DNA of 64,000 nt from the NCBI GenBank assembly GCA_947044405.1, contig CAMRHE010000323.1, positions 1,487,001-1,551,000 of the forward strand, read 5' to 3'. The notes beneath the pieces are model-generated. The model did no database searches, had not been told where the DNA came from, and was given only the letters and a program-made list of their open reading frames with translations. A program made the translations under genes and the position numbers. The first letter of the stretch is position 1. Each line of letters opens with the position of its first letter. This DNA comes from Leptodactylus fallax. Lineage: Eukaryota > Chordata > Amphibia > Anura > Leptodactylidae. This document shows, one piece after another, positions 34,311-45,905 of the stretch.

Positions 34311-34327
34311 TGACAGACTCCCTTTAA

Positions 34328-35624
34328 GCATTGTATTTGTGGATTGTGCACTATATTGCAATACTACGTGGGCATTATATGACAGTATTACTAGGTAGAC
34401 ATGGTCACTTGCAGTGCTCCCTATACATTGACTATCTAGTGACTTTGTCCATTCTTTATCCTCCTATTATATCTTATTGTTGGTGAGCAGCGAATAGGGC
34501 GAAGTACAGGCAGCAGGTTCATTTCTTCTGGTTACTACATGTCCTTGGCACCTGACTAGGAAGTTCTTAAGGAAACACTTATGTTTTCTATCAGAATTTG
34601 CTTCTGGAATGCGGCATTCTGGGAAATGTAGTCCTGTGCTGAGTGATACATGCTTATTACACGCCTAGGGTTGTATAAACCAGGTTGTGATTCAGACACC
34701 TATGTACCAATGTAGAATCCTATAGCATGTCATCGCTGTATCTCAGGGGACAGCACAGGACAGGAGGGGTGGAATGTCATTTTAATTCTAAAAGTACTAC
34801 ATCTCCCAGAATCCCCTGCTGTGGGCTGCCAGGATTGCTTTCTGCAGGTTGCTTCTAGCAGCTGATGGAAAACAGAAAAGAAATCTGTGCTGGGTGACAA
34901 TAAAGGAGACATCTGCTTCGTGAGCGGTGGGAATAATGAGTGGAGGCCACAACTGCTGAGGCCATGGCTGTGGAGGGTGAGTGGCCACCATGACTGGCAT
35001 TATTGGCAGCAGCTGGCATCTGTAGGGACGGGCATGATGTCATGTAATTGTAGCCCTGGTCAGCTGCCAATGGCTGCTCTGCACTGTGACGTCATCAGGT
35101 TGGGGGCAGATGCTGCTGACTGTGGCTGCATTGCCTGTGAACATTTACCGATGTAGCAGAACTGAGTTTGTCAGCGTGTAGCAGAGCTGAGTTTGTCGGC
35201 GTGTAGTAGAGCTGAGTTTGTCGGCGTGTAGTAGAGCTGAGTTTGTCGGCGTGTAGTAGAGCTGAGTTTCTCATTTCACACAATTCACTAGGCAGGTTCA
35301 CTAGCACCGTGTGGAAAAACAATGCTATGGACATTAGAAAAGCAACGCCAGGTCTGCACACAACATATGGCGGAATCTGTATTAGTTATGACGTTATTAT
35401 CTGAATTGCTTGTGACGTGGGAAACAAAGCAAACAACAAAGTGTTAAGTGTTGTCGAGAGTCCTATCATATAGATATTGGCACGAACTCCGCTCTTATGT
35501 ATATATATACAGAACGCTGGAGTCATTGCATTAGTAAATGTTCCCCTATGGTGTTATCTACAGATGTAGCAGAGCTGAGTTTGTTATTTGACGTAACTTG
35601 TTTTATCTATTAGATTGTTCAGTG
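34328..35624. other. Intergenic with one short tandem repeat
   Basis: A 27-bp unit (GTAGTAGAGCTGAGTTTGTC followed by GGCGT) is repeated about four times at 35152-35270, and a single related unit recurs at 35567-35585 (ATGTAGCAGAGCTGAGTTTG). The segment 34720-35110 looks unique, and open frames on both strands there have no recognisable homology. Confidence 0.5.
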
Positions 35625-35915
35625 TTAGGCTACATTCACATGACACGTCACGCGGCAGCCTTCATTTCACTGTCTGGCAGGGTTCACACTGGCGTTGGAG
35701 TCTCATAGAAGACTCCGCCGCAGAATCCGCCTAAAATCATCGGAGAGAAAAGTCCTGCAAGGAGGACTTTTCTTTCTGGCAGGTTTCAGTATAAAACCAG
35801 CTGAAAACCGGCAGACCCCATTATAGTCTATAGGGTTTCCAGGTTACCATTACAGCTTTTTAAGTGGACAGGGTCTCCGTTTTTCAGGCCCCAGTGTGGA
35901 CCCGAAGTGTGAACC
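35625..35915. repeat. Interspersed repeat, family D
   Basis: Starts TAGGCTACATTCACATGACA and ends AAGTGTGAACCTAACG, with GAGAGAAAAGTCCTGCAAGG and CCGGCAGACCCCATTATAGT inside. The ends are imperfect inverted relatives. It belongs with 1423-1640, 7930-8140 and 47583-47830. Confidence 0.6.
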
Positions 35916-36741
35916 TAACGATAGTGAATGGGGGATAATCACATGACCGTTATTTTGATGGTCCATTGTCACGGACTGTTAAAATATAGGTCATGTCCTA
36001 TTTTTGGCCATTTTGACAGATCCCTCCATACACTGAAATGTATGGGGGATCCACGAAAAAGGGTGCCCCTTGGGTGCAAGATGGCTATGAAAAATGGATG
36101 TTTTACTTTTAGACCCCCTAGGAGTCTTGGACCCCAGGGAGTTTGATCACTACTAGAATACATTGCAATGCTAATGCCTGGCACTTGTATTACAGGCTGC
36201 ATAGAGTAGCCTGTAATACAAGTAAATGCCAGACAAGCCTGGGAGCCTTCAATAGGATCGCCAGCCCCAGATCTCGTTCTGGGGACTGGCGGTCCGGGCA
36301 CATGGCTTTGCTCCTGAGCATCCACCGTACTATTTCACTTTGCTGTCACCAAAAGGGGGTGTGACTTTGTGTTAAAAGGGGCGTGACCATGCTGAAAATT
36401 TTTGCAGCAAATGTTGGATCAACAGAACCTGTTCAAAAATTTTAATTCCACCCCTGAGGACAATGGTATCACCCAATTGTTAATATTTTTTTCTTAAATG
36501 TCCAGGAGGAATAACAGAGGAATAGCAGTATTCTATGAAAATACCCAAAATGATTTAATGGAGAATACAAATATTTACTAAAACATACCAGTGTGAGAAG
36601 GACCCCTTTAAGGGATTTAAAAGGGTATTTCTTATTATGAAAGCACCTTTCTGAACTGAAGCCTGTCTGGCTAACAAACTAGCAGTGGTCAGCTATTTTT
36701 ACCAGGGGAAGTTGTCTTCAGCCATACTGTGTATGTGTAAC

Positions 36742-36794
<53 letters not shown>

Positions 36795-37355
36795 TCAGAT
36801 TAATGGGCATCTATTTGGTACATACGGTACTATGTCATATTAAAGTTATAACCCAGTAGTAAAAAAAAACTGAGCCGTTTTCTTAAAGACACTCTTCTCC
36901 TGGGCCAAACAGAAAAAAACTAGGAAGAGAAAGTTAGGTTCTGTTCACACTGGTGCCATGGTTTCGTCAGGTTTCTGTTGCACTGTGGGGACTATTATAA
37001 GACTAGGTTGCTGTATGGAAAACTCCTCTGGGTTCCATTACATGATAAGGATCACAAGTCTACTTGGATGCCAAGAAGGAAGGAAACAGAGAGGAGCATT
37101 GAGCGTGTTCATACAGTAAAACACTGTGACGCTTATCTCTGGGGAGAGCTTTTATGTTTTGTCTTGTTTGCCCATGTATGAGCATTAACAAAATCTAAAT
37201 TAAAGGGGTATTCCGGTAATACTAGATAAGTCTTGAGAATGGGGGTCCTGAGCCCCCCTGTTTGAATGGACACAAGCACACTGTCACTCTTATAGGACTG
37301 CCATAATTTAGCTGCTAGTTGTATAGGGGCCCCTTCTCTGCTAGCTTCACATGCC
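35916..37355. other. Intergenic with dinucleotide repeat
   Basis: Paired TTAA-type ends abut at 36600-36630 (ACCCCTTTAAGGGATTTAAA). TAATACAAGTAAATGCCAG near 36212 mirrors CTGGCACTTGTATTACAG near 36179. An AT dinucleotide run of about 45 bp is at 36745-36788. No gene is recognised. Confidence 0.4.
36745..36788. repeat. AT dinucleotide microsatellite
   Basis: About 22 uninterrupted AT units. Confidence 0.98.
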
Positions 37356-37466
37356 TTAAAAAGGTTTTCCGGGATTTGTATATTGATGATCTACCCTTAT
37401 GATCGATCATCAATGTGTGATTAGTGGGGGTTCGACACCCAGTTAAGTCCAGGAAAACCCTTTTAA
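37356..37466. mobile_element. Short TTAA foldback element
   Basis: 111 bp with TTAA at both ends: TTAAAAAGGTTTTCCGGGAT against TCCAGGAAAACCCTTTTAA. The inside carries GATGATCTACCCTTATGATC. It is an internally deleted relative of 23148-23508. Confidence 0.75.
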
Positions 37467-37689
37467 TATGGCAAGGGGTTGTCTAAAGGTTACTTCAAAG
37501 GTGTTGCTGGTCTCTTTCCCCTATTGTTGCCTATTCTCAGGGGGTGGTCTGGAGTGGCAGGCCGGCCCTTTTTTAACACCCACATGTACGTTTAAGGCCA
37601 TGTCCTCCCTGGCATCCAATTTTTTTTTTATTAATCAACATAAAAATTGAAGCAACTTTTCACACAGTCTAGATAAGAAATTTACAATG

Positions 37690-37954
37690 TTGTGTCTACA
37701 GCTATGCAGACCTTTATGTCTCCTTGGTTACAGACTACAAACAATCCATGTGTAGTCTGATCCTGCAGCCATACTGTCCCCTACATTTTTATTCATGTAC
37801 ATTCTGTAGGTTATTGCAAAGAGAACAATTAGATGGCAACATGACTACATTTGTTTGTAGTCTGTAACCATGACTACATGATCAGATACACTCATTTTGT
37901 TTGTAGTCTGTAACCATGGAGATGCATTGATGTAGGAGCTGTAGACACAAAACG
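37690..37954. mobile_element. Foldback element (family K)
   Basis: TTGTGTCTACAGCT near 37690 mirrors AGCTGTAGACACAA near 37937, and TTGGTTACAGACTACAAACA near 37724 mirrors TTTGTTTGTAGTCTGTAACC, which occurs twice near 37850 and 37898. Another arm fragment is at 679-728. It is non-coding. Confidence 0.75.
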
Positions 37955-38825
37955 ATTGGTGATTTTAATCAAAACTATTTAAAAAATGATCTTCAATTTT
38001 TAATTTCGATACATTAAATCAATAAACAAAACTGCATATACATCATAACTGAGAATAAGGACAAGTCTGCCGTAGTCTTTGAAGGGTTTGTTCTGACTCT
38101 GTCACTATTGAGATGTTGCTCTTTATGTGATTTGCATTGGGACACAAGGGCATGTACAATATATCAGTCATTCTTCATCCTGTTTGCTCAATTTCCACTT
38201 CATGCCCGATTACAAGAAACAATCGTAGAACTGACGGTAAACGGCGCAGAAGGGAACGTATCATCCCCATGATGTCAGAAAATGTCAAAACAAAGCATTG
38301 TCTCCTGTTGTTGTCGGGAACATTTCAGTCATTTTTGTCTTTTTGCATTTGAGATGACTGGGTTTGGTTTGATGTTAGGAATATTTGCTCATTCCGCGCT
38401 ATTGGCTTCATCTCTATAATGTACAACATTCTGGGAGATCATAATAAGCCATATTTATCATTGCGTAAGAATGGTTCACATTAGTAACCTCTTGTTCCCG
38501 ACACGTTATTGTGCTTGTGTTGTAATATGTCTGTATTTGTGCAGACGTTCTCGGCAAGATTATGGGTCTATGTGGGTGGCAAATACTGAACAGGGTTAGA
38601 AAGACTTAAAAGGATTGGAAATACAGACCTGCGAAAGGAGGCCGGGGAAGGTGAAACATTAAAAAATAAAACCCATACTCACTTGTTCCCAGTGCTCTGG
38701 TGTCCCCTGCCGCTGTCTGGTCCAGTGGCGCCCAGGGGCTTGTTCCTTCGTAAGTCCTCGCCACACGATATTGACCTCAGCGGCCACAGATAAGGACCAG
38801 GGACATCACTCACATACGTCGCTCA
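37955..38825. other. Intergenic, nothing recognised
   Basis: Mostly unique sequence. 38640-38790 carries ACCCATACTCACTTGTTCCC, a block reminiscent of family J elements. Confidence 0.35.
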
Positions 38826-39755
38826 CATGAAAAATGTGAAAAACAGACACTTTTATCCACTTTTTTTTTACATTTTTCCAAGTATAAAAAAAATGCAAAA
38901 ATTTTAAATGACATAAAAATAAAGCCGTATTTATGACCATAATTTTTTTTTTTAATTATTTGAATAACCCAAACAAAAACAAAAAATTATAGCCCTCAAT
39001 CTGAACCCAAAAATGTGTCCAGTTCTGTTCCAGGAAAAATGGGCTGGTCATGAAAAAAAAATAAAAAATAAAAAAAATGTTAAAAACAGACATGTTTGCC
39101 GACTTTATTGTTTACATTTTTCCAAGTTGAAAAAAAAAAAAGAAATGCAAAAAGTAAAAATTACAAAATAAAGCCGTATTTATCACAATTTTTTTTTTTT
39201 TTAATTATTTGAATACCACAAAAGAAAAAAAAATAATTATAGCCCTCAAACATCACCCAAAAATGTATCTGATTCTGCTACAGGAAAAATGCAAACAAAA
39301 AAAAAAAACACATGAAAAATGTTAAAAACAGACACATTTACCCACTTTTTTGTTTACATTTTCCTAGGCATAAAAAAATAAAATAATAAAAATGACATGA
39401 AAAGTACTGTTTAGATTAATTCTACTTAATGAACGCAAATGAAGAAAATTTAATAGCCCGCAAAAAATGTGTCCGGTCCTGATCGAAGAAAAATGGCCCA
39501 GTCTTGAAAAAAACATGAAAAATATGAAAATCAGACACATGTACAGTCCTTTTTTTTTTCTTTATATTTTTTTTCAGATATTAAAATAAATAAAAAATAA
39601 AGCCCTATTTATGATCGTAAAAAGACGTAATTATTTGAAAAATACAAACGTAAAAATTTTTTTTTTATAGCCCTAAAAAAACAAAATCAAAACAAAAAAC
39701 ATGAAAATGTGAACCAAGTCCTCAACAAGGGAAAATGGGCCGGCCATGAAGTGGT
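38826..39755. repeat. Four degenerate tandem copies of a 230-bp unit
   Basis: The order GAAAAATGTGAAAAACAGAC, CCACTTTTTTTTTTACATTT, AAATAAAGCCGTATTTATGA, TAATTATTTGAATA and TGTCCAGTTCTGTTCCAGGA recurs with starts near 38826, 39054, 39313 and 39508. The region is extremely A/T-rich. Confidence 0.8.
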
Positions 39756-40762
39756 TAATGATGCCCCTATGTATAACTACTTATATCGGTATCGATTTAT
39801 TATATTTGACTCTTGAGCCGGTTGAACCAATAAGAGCACTACAAGCTGGTTCCTATTATCTTGGCATTGAGCCGCCACGAGCCGTATCTTCTGTCGCTAC
39901 TGTACATTATCAGGAGACATTAAAGATCTCATCCCGCAGTATCTGCACAGAGGTTAAATGTAGCAGCTCATTAAGTTTGCATTTTCAGATTGACTTTTTC
40001 TCTATATCGTAGCAAATGGCGAGCCAGAAAGCGGCACATTGTGCGAGATTCTGCCAACGCTGCACTATGCAAAATGACACTATTAATATACATACTTGTT
40101 CTATCGCTGCGAGGTGTTCGAGTACATAAATGTTAGTATTTGTGCAATACAGATTAAAATATGTTCACGCCCAACCCAACGACACATTCAGCGCCGTTCC
40201 GTATTATACAGCGGCGGCCCTCGAAGTCGATAGGAAGTAACATTAACCGTCTTCTATATTACATACAATTTGTCAGCCAGGTTGCTTTTTTTGCAGAAAA
40301 TAATTTTGGTGAAATATGTTTTCAGACCTTATTTGGATTTTGTGCTTTTCAACCCAAGTCATTATTACCTCCCTGCTCCAGTCTAATCTATTTCCAAGCA
40401 AATGTCACGGCGGCTAATGAGTTCATTTTCTGAATTTAGGGACTTACAAATCTTGTCTAATGCGATCCTGTTGATTAAAGGGAGAGGGAAACATACATTA
40501 TATTAAATGCAGTTTTACTTCTGGGTCGGAGGCATACATCACAAGTGTCGGGAGCCGCAATTCGGCTGGGGTGAACTGCAATATTAAAGTTGAAATTCTC
40601 TTCAGATTGAAAGTGCAGACTGGAGATGGAAAGTAATGGGTGGAATGGAGAAGAAATATGCAAGAGAAAGCTTCCCGTGAGCTGTGTGATGTCTACATAA
40701 CTTCTGCCATGTATAGGTTCACCTTTATCAAAGGATTAGGGAATTACTATACTACTAACCAG
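39756..40762. other. Unique non-coding block
   Basis: No repeats are recognised between about 39900 and 40480, which is unusual for this window. There is no long open frame with homology. It could hold regulatory sequence, but sequence alone does not show it. Confidence 0.35.
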
Positions 40763-41045
40763 AGATGGGCGAATAGCTTTGGCATGAGCCGGGATTGACC
40801 TGAATATTCTAAATTGTTTGTTTTTTTTGTTTTGGATGAACAAAAATGGCTGCAGTGTGGTAAATTATTATACTCTGGCCTCTGGGGTCTCTTCAGACCT
40901 CAAAGTATAATAGGCAAAGGCCCAGGGGAGGTGTAAAAAACAACAAACATTGATACTCACCTTCTGTCACCTCTTTTGGGCCTCCTCATGAGGTCCGGCA
41001 CTTTCCGATGTCTCGTTGACATGTGGCGCTCTCCTGGTGTCACCA
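40763..41045. mobile_element. hAT-like foldback element, left part (family J)
   Basis: The left terminus AGAGATGGGCGAATAGCTTT is followed by AAATTATTATACTCTGGCCT, CAAAGGCCCAGGGGAGGTGT and CATTGATACTCACCTTCTGT. The right half is absent; another inverted repeat starts here. Confidence 0.7.
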
Positions 41046-41054
41046 CTGGGATGT

Positions 41055-41775
41055 CATGTGTCCCTATCTTTGCTGCGAGCAATTCATATGGCTCTCCCAA
41101 CTCATCTGGCTTTGCTGGCTACTGTTTCCTCCAAGTGGCCCTCCAACAACGTGCTGGCCTCTGCTTCTACAACCATCTCTCCGTCTTGCCTCAGGCTGTT
41201 TCCTCCCCCTACAGAATGGCCCATAAATAGGAAGCCATCTCCCACCATCTCCCATGTGACCCCATGTTAGGCCCAATAAATGAATAGGTCCATGATAACA
41301 TCCATGTGCTGTCCACGCCATTCAACCGCAGACTGTTCAACCTTAGTCAAGCTAGTGCGCCACTTAGCATAGCAGAGTTTACTGGTTATGTGTTAGGATG
41401 TATTTGCGATATGTCAGATGATCTGTTTTATGCATGTTTGTGCTATATTGGTTCAGTTCATGGTGTGGTCAGGAACTGGATTTCGTACAGGTTCCTTAAG
41501 TTGCACCCATGAGTTACACCACTGGAGAAGTTGTGTGCTGTGGTGCGACCTGTTTGGCATCAGGATTTGTCCTGGCAACTAATGGTGGGAGATGGCTTCC
41601 TATTTAAGGGCCACTCTGTAGGGGGAGGAAACAGGCTTGAGGCAAGACGGAGAGATGGTTGTAGAAGCAGAGGCCAGCACGTTGTTGGAGGGCCATGTGG
41701 AGGAAACAGTAGCCAGCAAAGCCAGATGAGTTGGGAGAGCCATGTGAATTGCTCGCAGCGAAGATAGGGACACAT
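41055..41775. repeat. Long inverted repeat (200-bp arms)
   Basis: The left arm at about 41058-41262 (CTTTGCTGCGAGCAATTCAT, GGCTCTCCCAACTCATCTGG) is the reverse complement of 41572-41772 (CCAGATGAGTTGGGAGAGCC, GAATTGCTCGCAGCGAAGAT). Arms are highly similar throughout, and the loop is about 310 bp. Open frames in both directions across the arms encode the same peptides, as expected from an inverted repeat, and have no recognisable homology. Confidence 0.93.
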
Positions 41776-41959
41776 ACGCTAAGATGTCAACCACTGGAGA
41801 GTGTCTAATTGGTAGTTCCACAAGGTCTAGATGAAGGGCTCATGAGTTTGGATTGATGCCGTAAACCACTATACATCATGGACTAAAGGCTAAAGCCACT
41901 GTAGACCAGGAACTAAAGACCAAGACTACTGGACACCAAGGAAAGATCTAGAGACAAAA

Positions 41960-42135
41960 TTACTTGATGTCTAGGATTGGGGCACAAAACCAGTAGACAC
42001 CAGGGACTGGGGCACAAAACCAGTAGACACCAGGGACTGGGGCACAAAACCAGTAGACACCAGGGACTGGGGCACAAAACAAGTAGACACCAGGGACTGG
42101 GGCATAAAACCAGTAGACACCAGGGACTTGGGTGC
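41960..42135. repeat. 30-bp minisatellite
   Basis: About five copies of ACCAGTAGACACCAGGGACT followed by GGGGCACAAA, flanked by diverged relatives from about 41880. Confidence 0.93.
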
Positions 42136-42936
42136 AAAATCATAGTATCTTAGAGACTTTAAAAAAAAAAAGCAATGTAGGCAAGCACTCAGGCTAGATC
42201 ATTTTAGAACCCCGACGTTCTCAAACCCTTCACATAACACCTACACATTTTGCGCCATTGGTCCAGCACCTCCCACTGATAATTATGTATGTAATTATTT
42301 CTAGATGACATGAATTTCCGTCTTATAGAATGACCCCATCGGAGTTGATTGGCGCCTTCATGGTCTTACTGCCTGATTGTGATTAATAGGAGCTCTTGTT
42401 ATGACAAGGACTTCTGATAGAAATGAAGCAGCTGGAGTCCTTGCTGTCAGTCATCGCAGCCCCGGACACATGCTGATCCTCCATGATTGCTAGCAATGGA
42501 ATTAAATTGCAATCTCACAAGTACATAGTACACAAGTACAGTAAGTCCTGGCTGAAGTACATCACTGTGGGGGGGAAGGCAACCACAAACTTAGGTTTCA
42601 AGTACAAAACCTGATCCACGTCTAACCAGAACCATTCCATAATCAGATTGGGGATGATTTATGAGCGCCGGTCTTCGTGCTTGTGGTGCCGGGGAATAAT
42701 ACGCCTAATTTCTAAAGAGAAGCACTACTCATTATATATCATGTACATTCTCCGGCAGGACCGTGGGCCTGAACTGAAATCTACAGCAACTATGTGTTGG
42801 TGTAGATTTAAGGCAACTTTTATGCCCTTCTAACAAAGTGGCAAGAGTGATGCAAAAAATTTAGAAAACTGGGCAACAAGGCATAATAAATTTGCCCCTC
42901 TGTCTTTGTGCCTAAATGTATTGGCAACTGTTTCTT
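42136..42936. other. Intergenic, nothing recognised
   Basis: Unique-looking sequence between the 30-bp array and the LINE tail. Confidence 0.35.
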
Positions 42937-45670
42937 TTTTTAAACTGTAGTTTTTATAGATTTTTTTATAAGTTACATAACAATATGGAAGATGAAATCA
43001 AAATAAACAGAAAAAAAAAAAAAGTATACATGACAAATCGTCCAATGGCAACACAAAGAATACAGGTAGTAGGGAGAGGGTAATGACAAGGGAAGGAGGG
43101 GAAGGGGAGAAGAAGGAAGAGGGAAGGAGTCAGAGACCATGTAAAATACAATATGCATCCCAAGATGACCACACAGCAGTAAAGGCTTCCATTGTATGAT
43201 TAAGAGAAGCCGTCAAATACTCCATACTATGGACGTCACTCACTCGAGCAATAAGCTCTGGACTAGTGGGAGGAGAAGTCTTCCTCCAATGGAGAGCAAT
43301 AAGGGTTTTAGCGGCAGTACATAAGTATAGAAACAATTTGGAGGTCTGCTTACCTAAATGCTTGGGAGGAAGATTAATCAAATAGGTAAAGGGATCCAGG
43401 GGAACACCTTGAATAAAAAGGGCATCAGTAAGGGATCTGACCTCTGTCCAGAAGGGGCGTATGCCCGGACAGTCCCAAAAAATGTGGTATAGTGTACCCA
43501 CCCCCGCCTGGCAGCGCCAACAAATAGAAGGAATGCCAGGGTTAAGAGAATGGAGCAAGGCGGGGGTGTGATACCAATGCATAAATAAATTATATTGGGT
43601 CTCGCAGAAGGTAATGCATGTAGAGGACTTAGCTGCACGAGACCAAATAATCTGCCATTGCCCGGGCGAGATCTGCCTATTCAGAGCCCCAGACCACTTA
43701 ATCATATACTTATGAGAGCGAGGGGCCTATAGATGCCCGATATCAGACCTGCCGTGGAGACACACGCTCGGCAAACCTTTTCAAAGGCAGTAGGGACCGA
43801 GACATTCAGGAAACCAAACTGAGAGGTCACGAAGTGGACAATTTGCTGGTCGTGGAACCATTCAGAGGTAGGCAAATGTAGCACAGATGTAAAATAGACA
43901 AAGGGCCTGAGCTCCAAGGTCAACAAATCCACCAGGTCAGCCATGTGAAAGAGGCCCAGTCTACTCTAGGGCCGTACTATAGCTACCGTGAGTCCCCCCG
44001 GGAGGGGCAGGTTGTACAAGAAGGAAACCATAGAGGAACATGGAGAGGCCAGAGGGAAAAGTTTGGAACAGGTGATCCAAATAGCTCGCATGAAGCGAAT
44101 GGGTCCCAGGAGAGGGGTGGAAGGAAGGGGGGAGGAACGGGACTACAAGAATGCAATAGGGTGGATCGGTGCTAGCCAGAGCTTCTCAATCTCGACCCAT
44201 TTCGTGTAGGCCTGCAAAGCAGCCCAGAACTGGACACAACGCAAATGGGATGCCCAGTAGTAATGCAAAACATGTGGGACAGACAGCCCCCATCACTTTT
44301 GCCCGACAACATCACAGAGCGGGGAATACGATGGCGATTACCATGCCAGATAAACTGAAAGATCTATTTTTGAAGGGCACGCAGCTCAGAGCAAGGGACA
44401 GCGATTGGGAGCGTTTTGCAGAAGTAAAGAAGCTTTGGGAGGATGTTCATTTTGACAGCGGTAATGTGGCCTATGAGGGAAATATGGAGAGGGCGCCACT
44501 TATCTAAAAGAAAACGTAATTCACTAAACAAGCGACGGTAGTTAACTGAGTAAAGAATGGAGAAAGAAGGAGAGCGCTCCCGCCATTGGATATCAAAGTT
44601 CGACCGGGGCAGCTGTAAGGTAGAGTTAGGAATGTTAACAGGTAATGCTTCGTTCTTGGTAGGATTAACTTTATAGCCATAAAAATCATCATACATTTTC
44701 AGCACTTGGAGAAGGTTGGGGAGAGATGTGTGAGGATCAGTAAGGGTTAAAAGACCGTCATCAGCAAACAAGCTAAACTTAAAGTCCCTATCCCTAACCG
44801 CTACCCCGGTGATGTCAGGGTTAGATCGAATCTGGGAGGCTAGGGGTTCAATACACAATGCGAATATGAGCAGGGATAAAGGACATCCCTGACTCGTCCA
44901 GTTACGGATGGGGAATGGTGACGAGAGAGAGTTAGGAAGTTTTACCACAGCCGAGGGCCCAGAGTAAAGTGCCCCGATCGCCTTGAGAAAGGCTCCAGAG
45001 AACCCGAATTTTTCAAGAGTGGCGGTCATAAATGACCAGTCAAGGCGGTCAAAGGCCTTCTCGGCATCAAGACTCAAAAGGAGGGTGGGGGTGGCAGAGC
45101 AGTTGGCAACACCTATTAAGTCCACAGTCCTTCTGGTGTTATCTCCCCCTTGATGGCACGGGATAAAACCCACCTGGTCCTCATGGATGAGAGATGGAAG
45201 CCAGACGCTAAGCCTGTTGGCCAAAACCTTAGTGAAACGTTTTAAATCTGTATTTAGCAGCGCAATGGGGCGGTAATTAGAGCACTCCTGATGGTCCTTG
45301 CGAGGTTTAGGGACTAGGGTGATTTGAGAATGAAGCATGGATTGAGGGATAGAGGCTCCTTCAAGGAAGGAGTTAAAGAAGCGGTACATGTGTGGAAGCA
45401 GGTCAGATGAAATGTTTTATAATACAGATACAGAGACTTGCCATTCGGGAGACCCCCCAAGGGTAGCAGTAAGCTCCTCCTCCGTGACAGGAGCATTTAG
45501 ATTAGCAATTGCTGAGGATGGGAGCTTAGGAAGGGGGCAGGCGTCCAGATACGAGTGTAAAGCCATGTCCCGAGACACAGGGTCAACACCCGAACGAGAA
45601 GGGAGGTTATATAGTTTAGTATAATAGTCTTTAAATAGGGACGCTATAGGGCAGCTGTTTCTATTAAAAA
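42937..45670 (-). mobile_element. 5'-truncated L1-type LINE, copy 1
   Basis: The body lies on the minus strand and its 3' end is at about 42937. Pieces of ORF2 remain: reverse transcriptase at 44364-45389 (QITLVPKPRKD, YRPIALLNTDLKRFTKVLAN, HEDQVGFIPCHQGGDNTRR, SLDAEKAFDRLDWSF, SQGCPLS, and catalytic FADD at 44757-44768), then a shifted C-terminal part at 43130-43705 with a CCHC-like motif (CWRCQAGVGTLYHIFWDC). Frameshifts split the frame into at least four parts and the endonuclease domain is missing. The 5' break is near 45670. It is a dead copy, related to the element at 61675-64000. Confidence 0.93.
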
Positions 45671-45687
45671 GGTCCGGCCTGCACTCT

Positions 45688-45905
45688 TAGAGGGTGTTCA
45701 CACGTAGGAATTTGACACTGATTTGTAGGTGGATTCCGCCCCCAAATCAGCAGCAGATTCCACCCAGATTCTGCCTCAGTCCTGCTCAATCTGGCGTCTG
45801 CGGCATTCCGCCTTGGGGAGCTGATGGACGGAAAATAAAGAGGAATCCGTGGTGGATCTCCGCCTCGAATTCCTCTTCATTTTCTGGCATTTGAACGGCC
45901 CCTTA
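45688..45905. repeat. Interspersed repeat with TTCACAC terminus
   Basis: Starts GGGTGTTCACACGTAGGAAT, contains GTGGATTCCGCCCCCAAATC and GAATCCGTGGTGGATCTCCG in inverted relation, and ends GAACGGCCCCTTAA. It is a foldback-like element resembling family D in its ends but not its body. Confidence 0.5.

Larger units (their letters stand above)
32138..34327. mobile_element. 2.2-kb TTAA foldback element with tandem-repeat arms
   Basis: TTAA at 32138-32141 and 34324-34327. The termini are inverted (TTAAAGGCAGTGTATCACCA; CAGGTGACAGACTCCCTTTA followed by A). The left arm has six copies of a unit of about 49 bp containing GCAGATAGATAGGTTAGTGT; the right arm has about 31 copies of its reverse complement (CTAACCTATCTATCTGCAGG). 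Between them lies a unique core interrupted by a poly-G block. Flanking minisatellite units show an uninterrupted TTAAGCA at the equivalent site, so insertion duplicated TTAA. It has no coding capacity. Confidence 0.9.

Noticed and set aside
37410..37440. GGTTCGACACCC resembling a tRNA T-loop
   Set aside because: It lies in the arm of a TTAA foldback element; there is no A box or cloverleaf at the right distance.
41016..41321. Open frames on both strands that match a second pair at 41531-41821
   Set aside because: The similarity comes from the inverted repeat arms. The peptides have no recognisable domain, and the frames on opposite strands are equally open.
43945..44507. + strand open frames within the LINE region
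   Set aside because: They are antisense shadows of the reverse transcriptase fragments on the minus strand.
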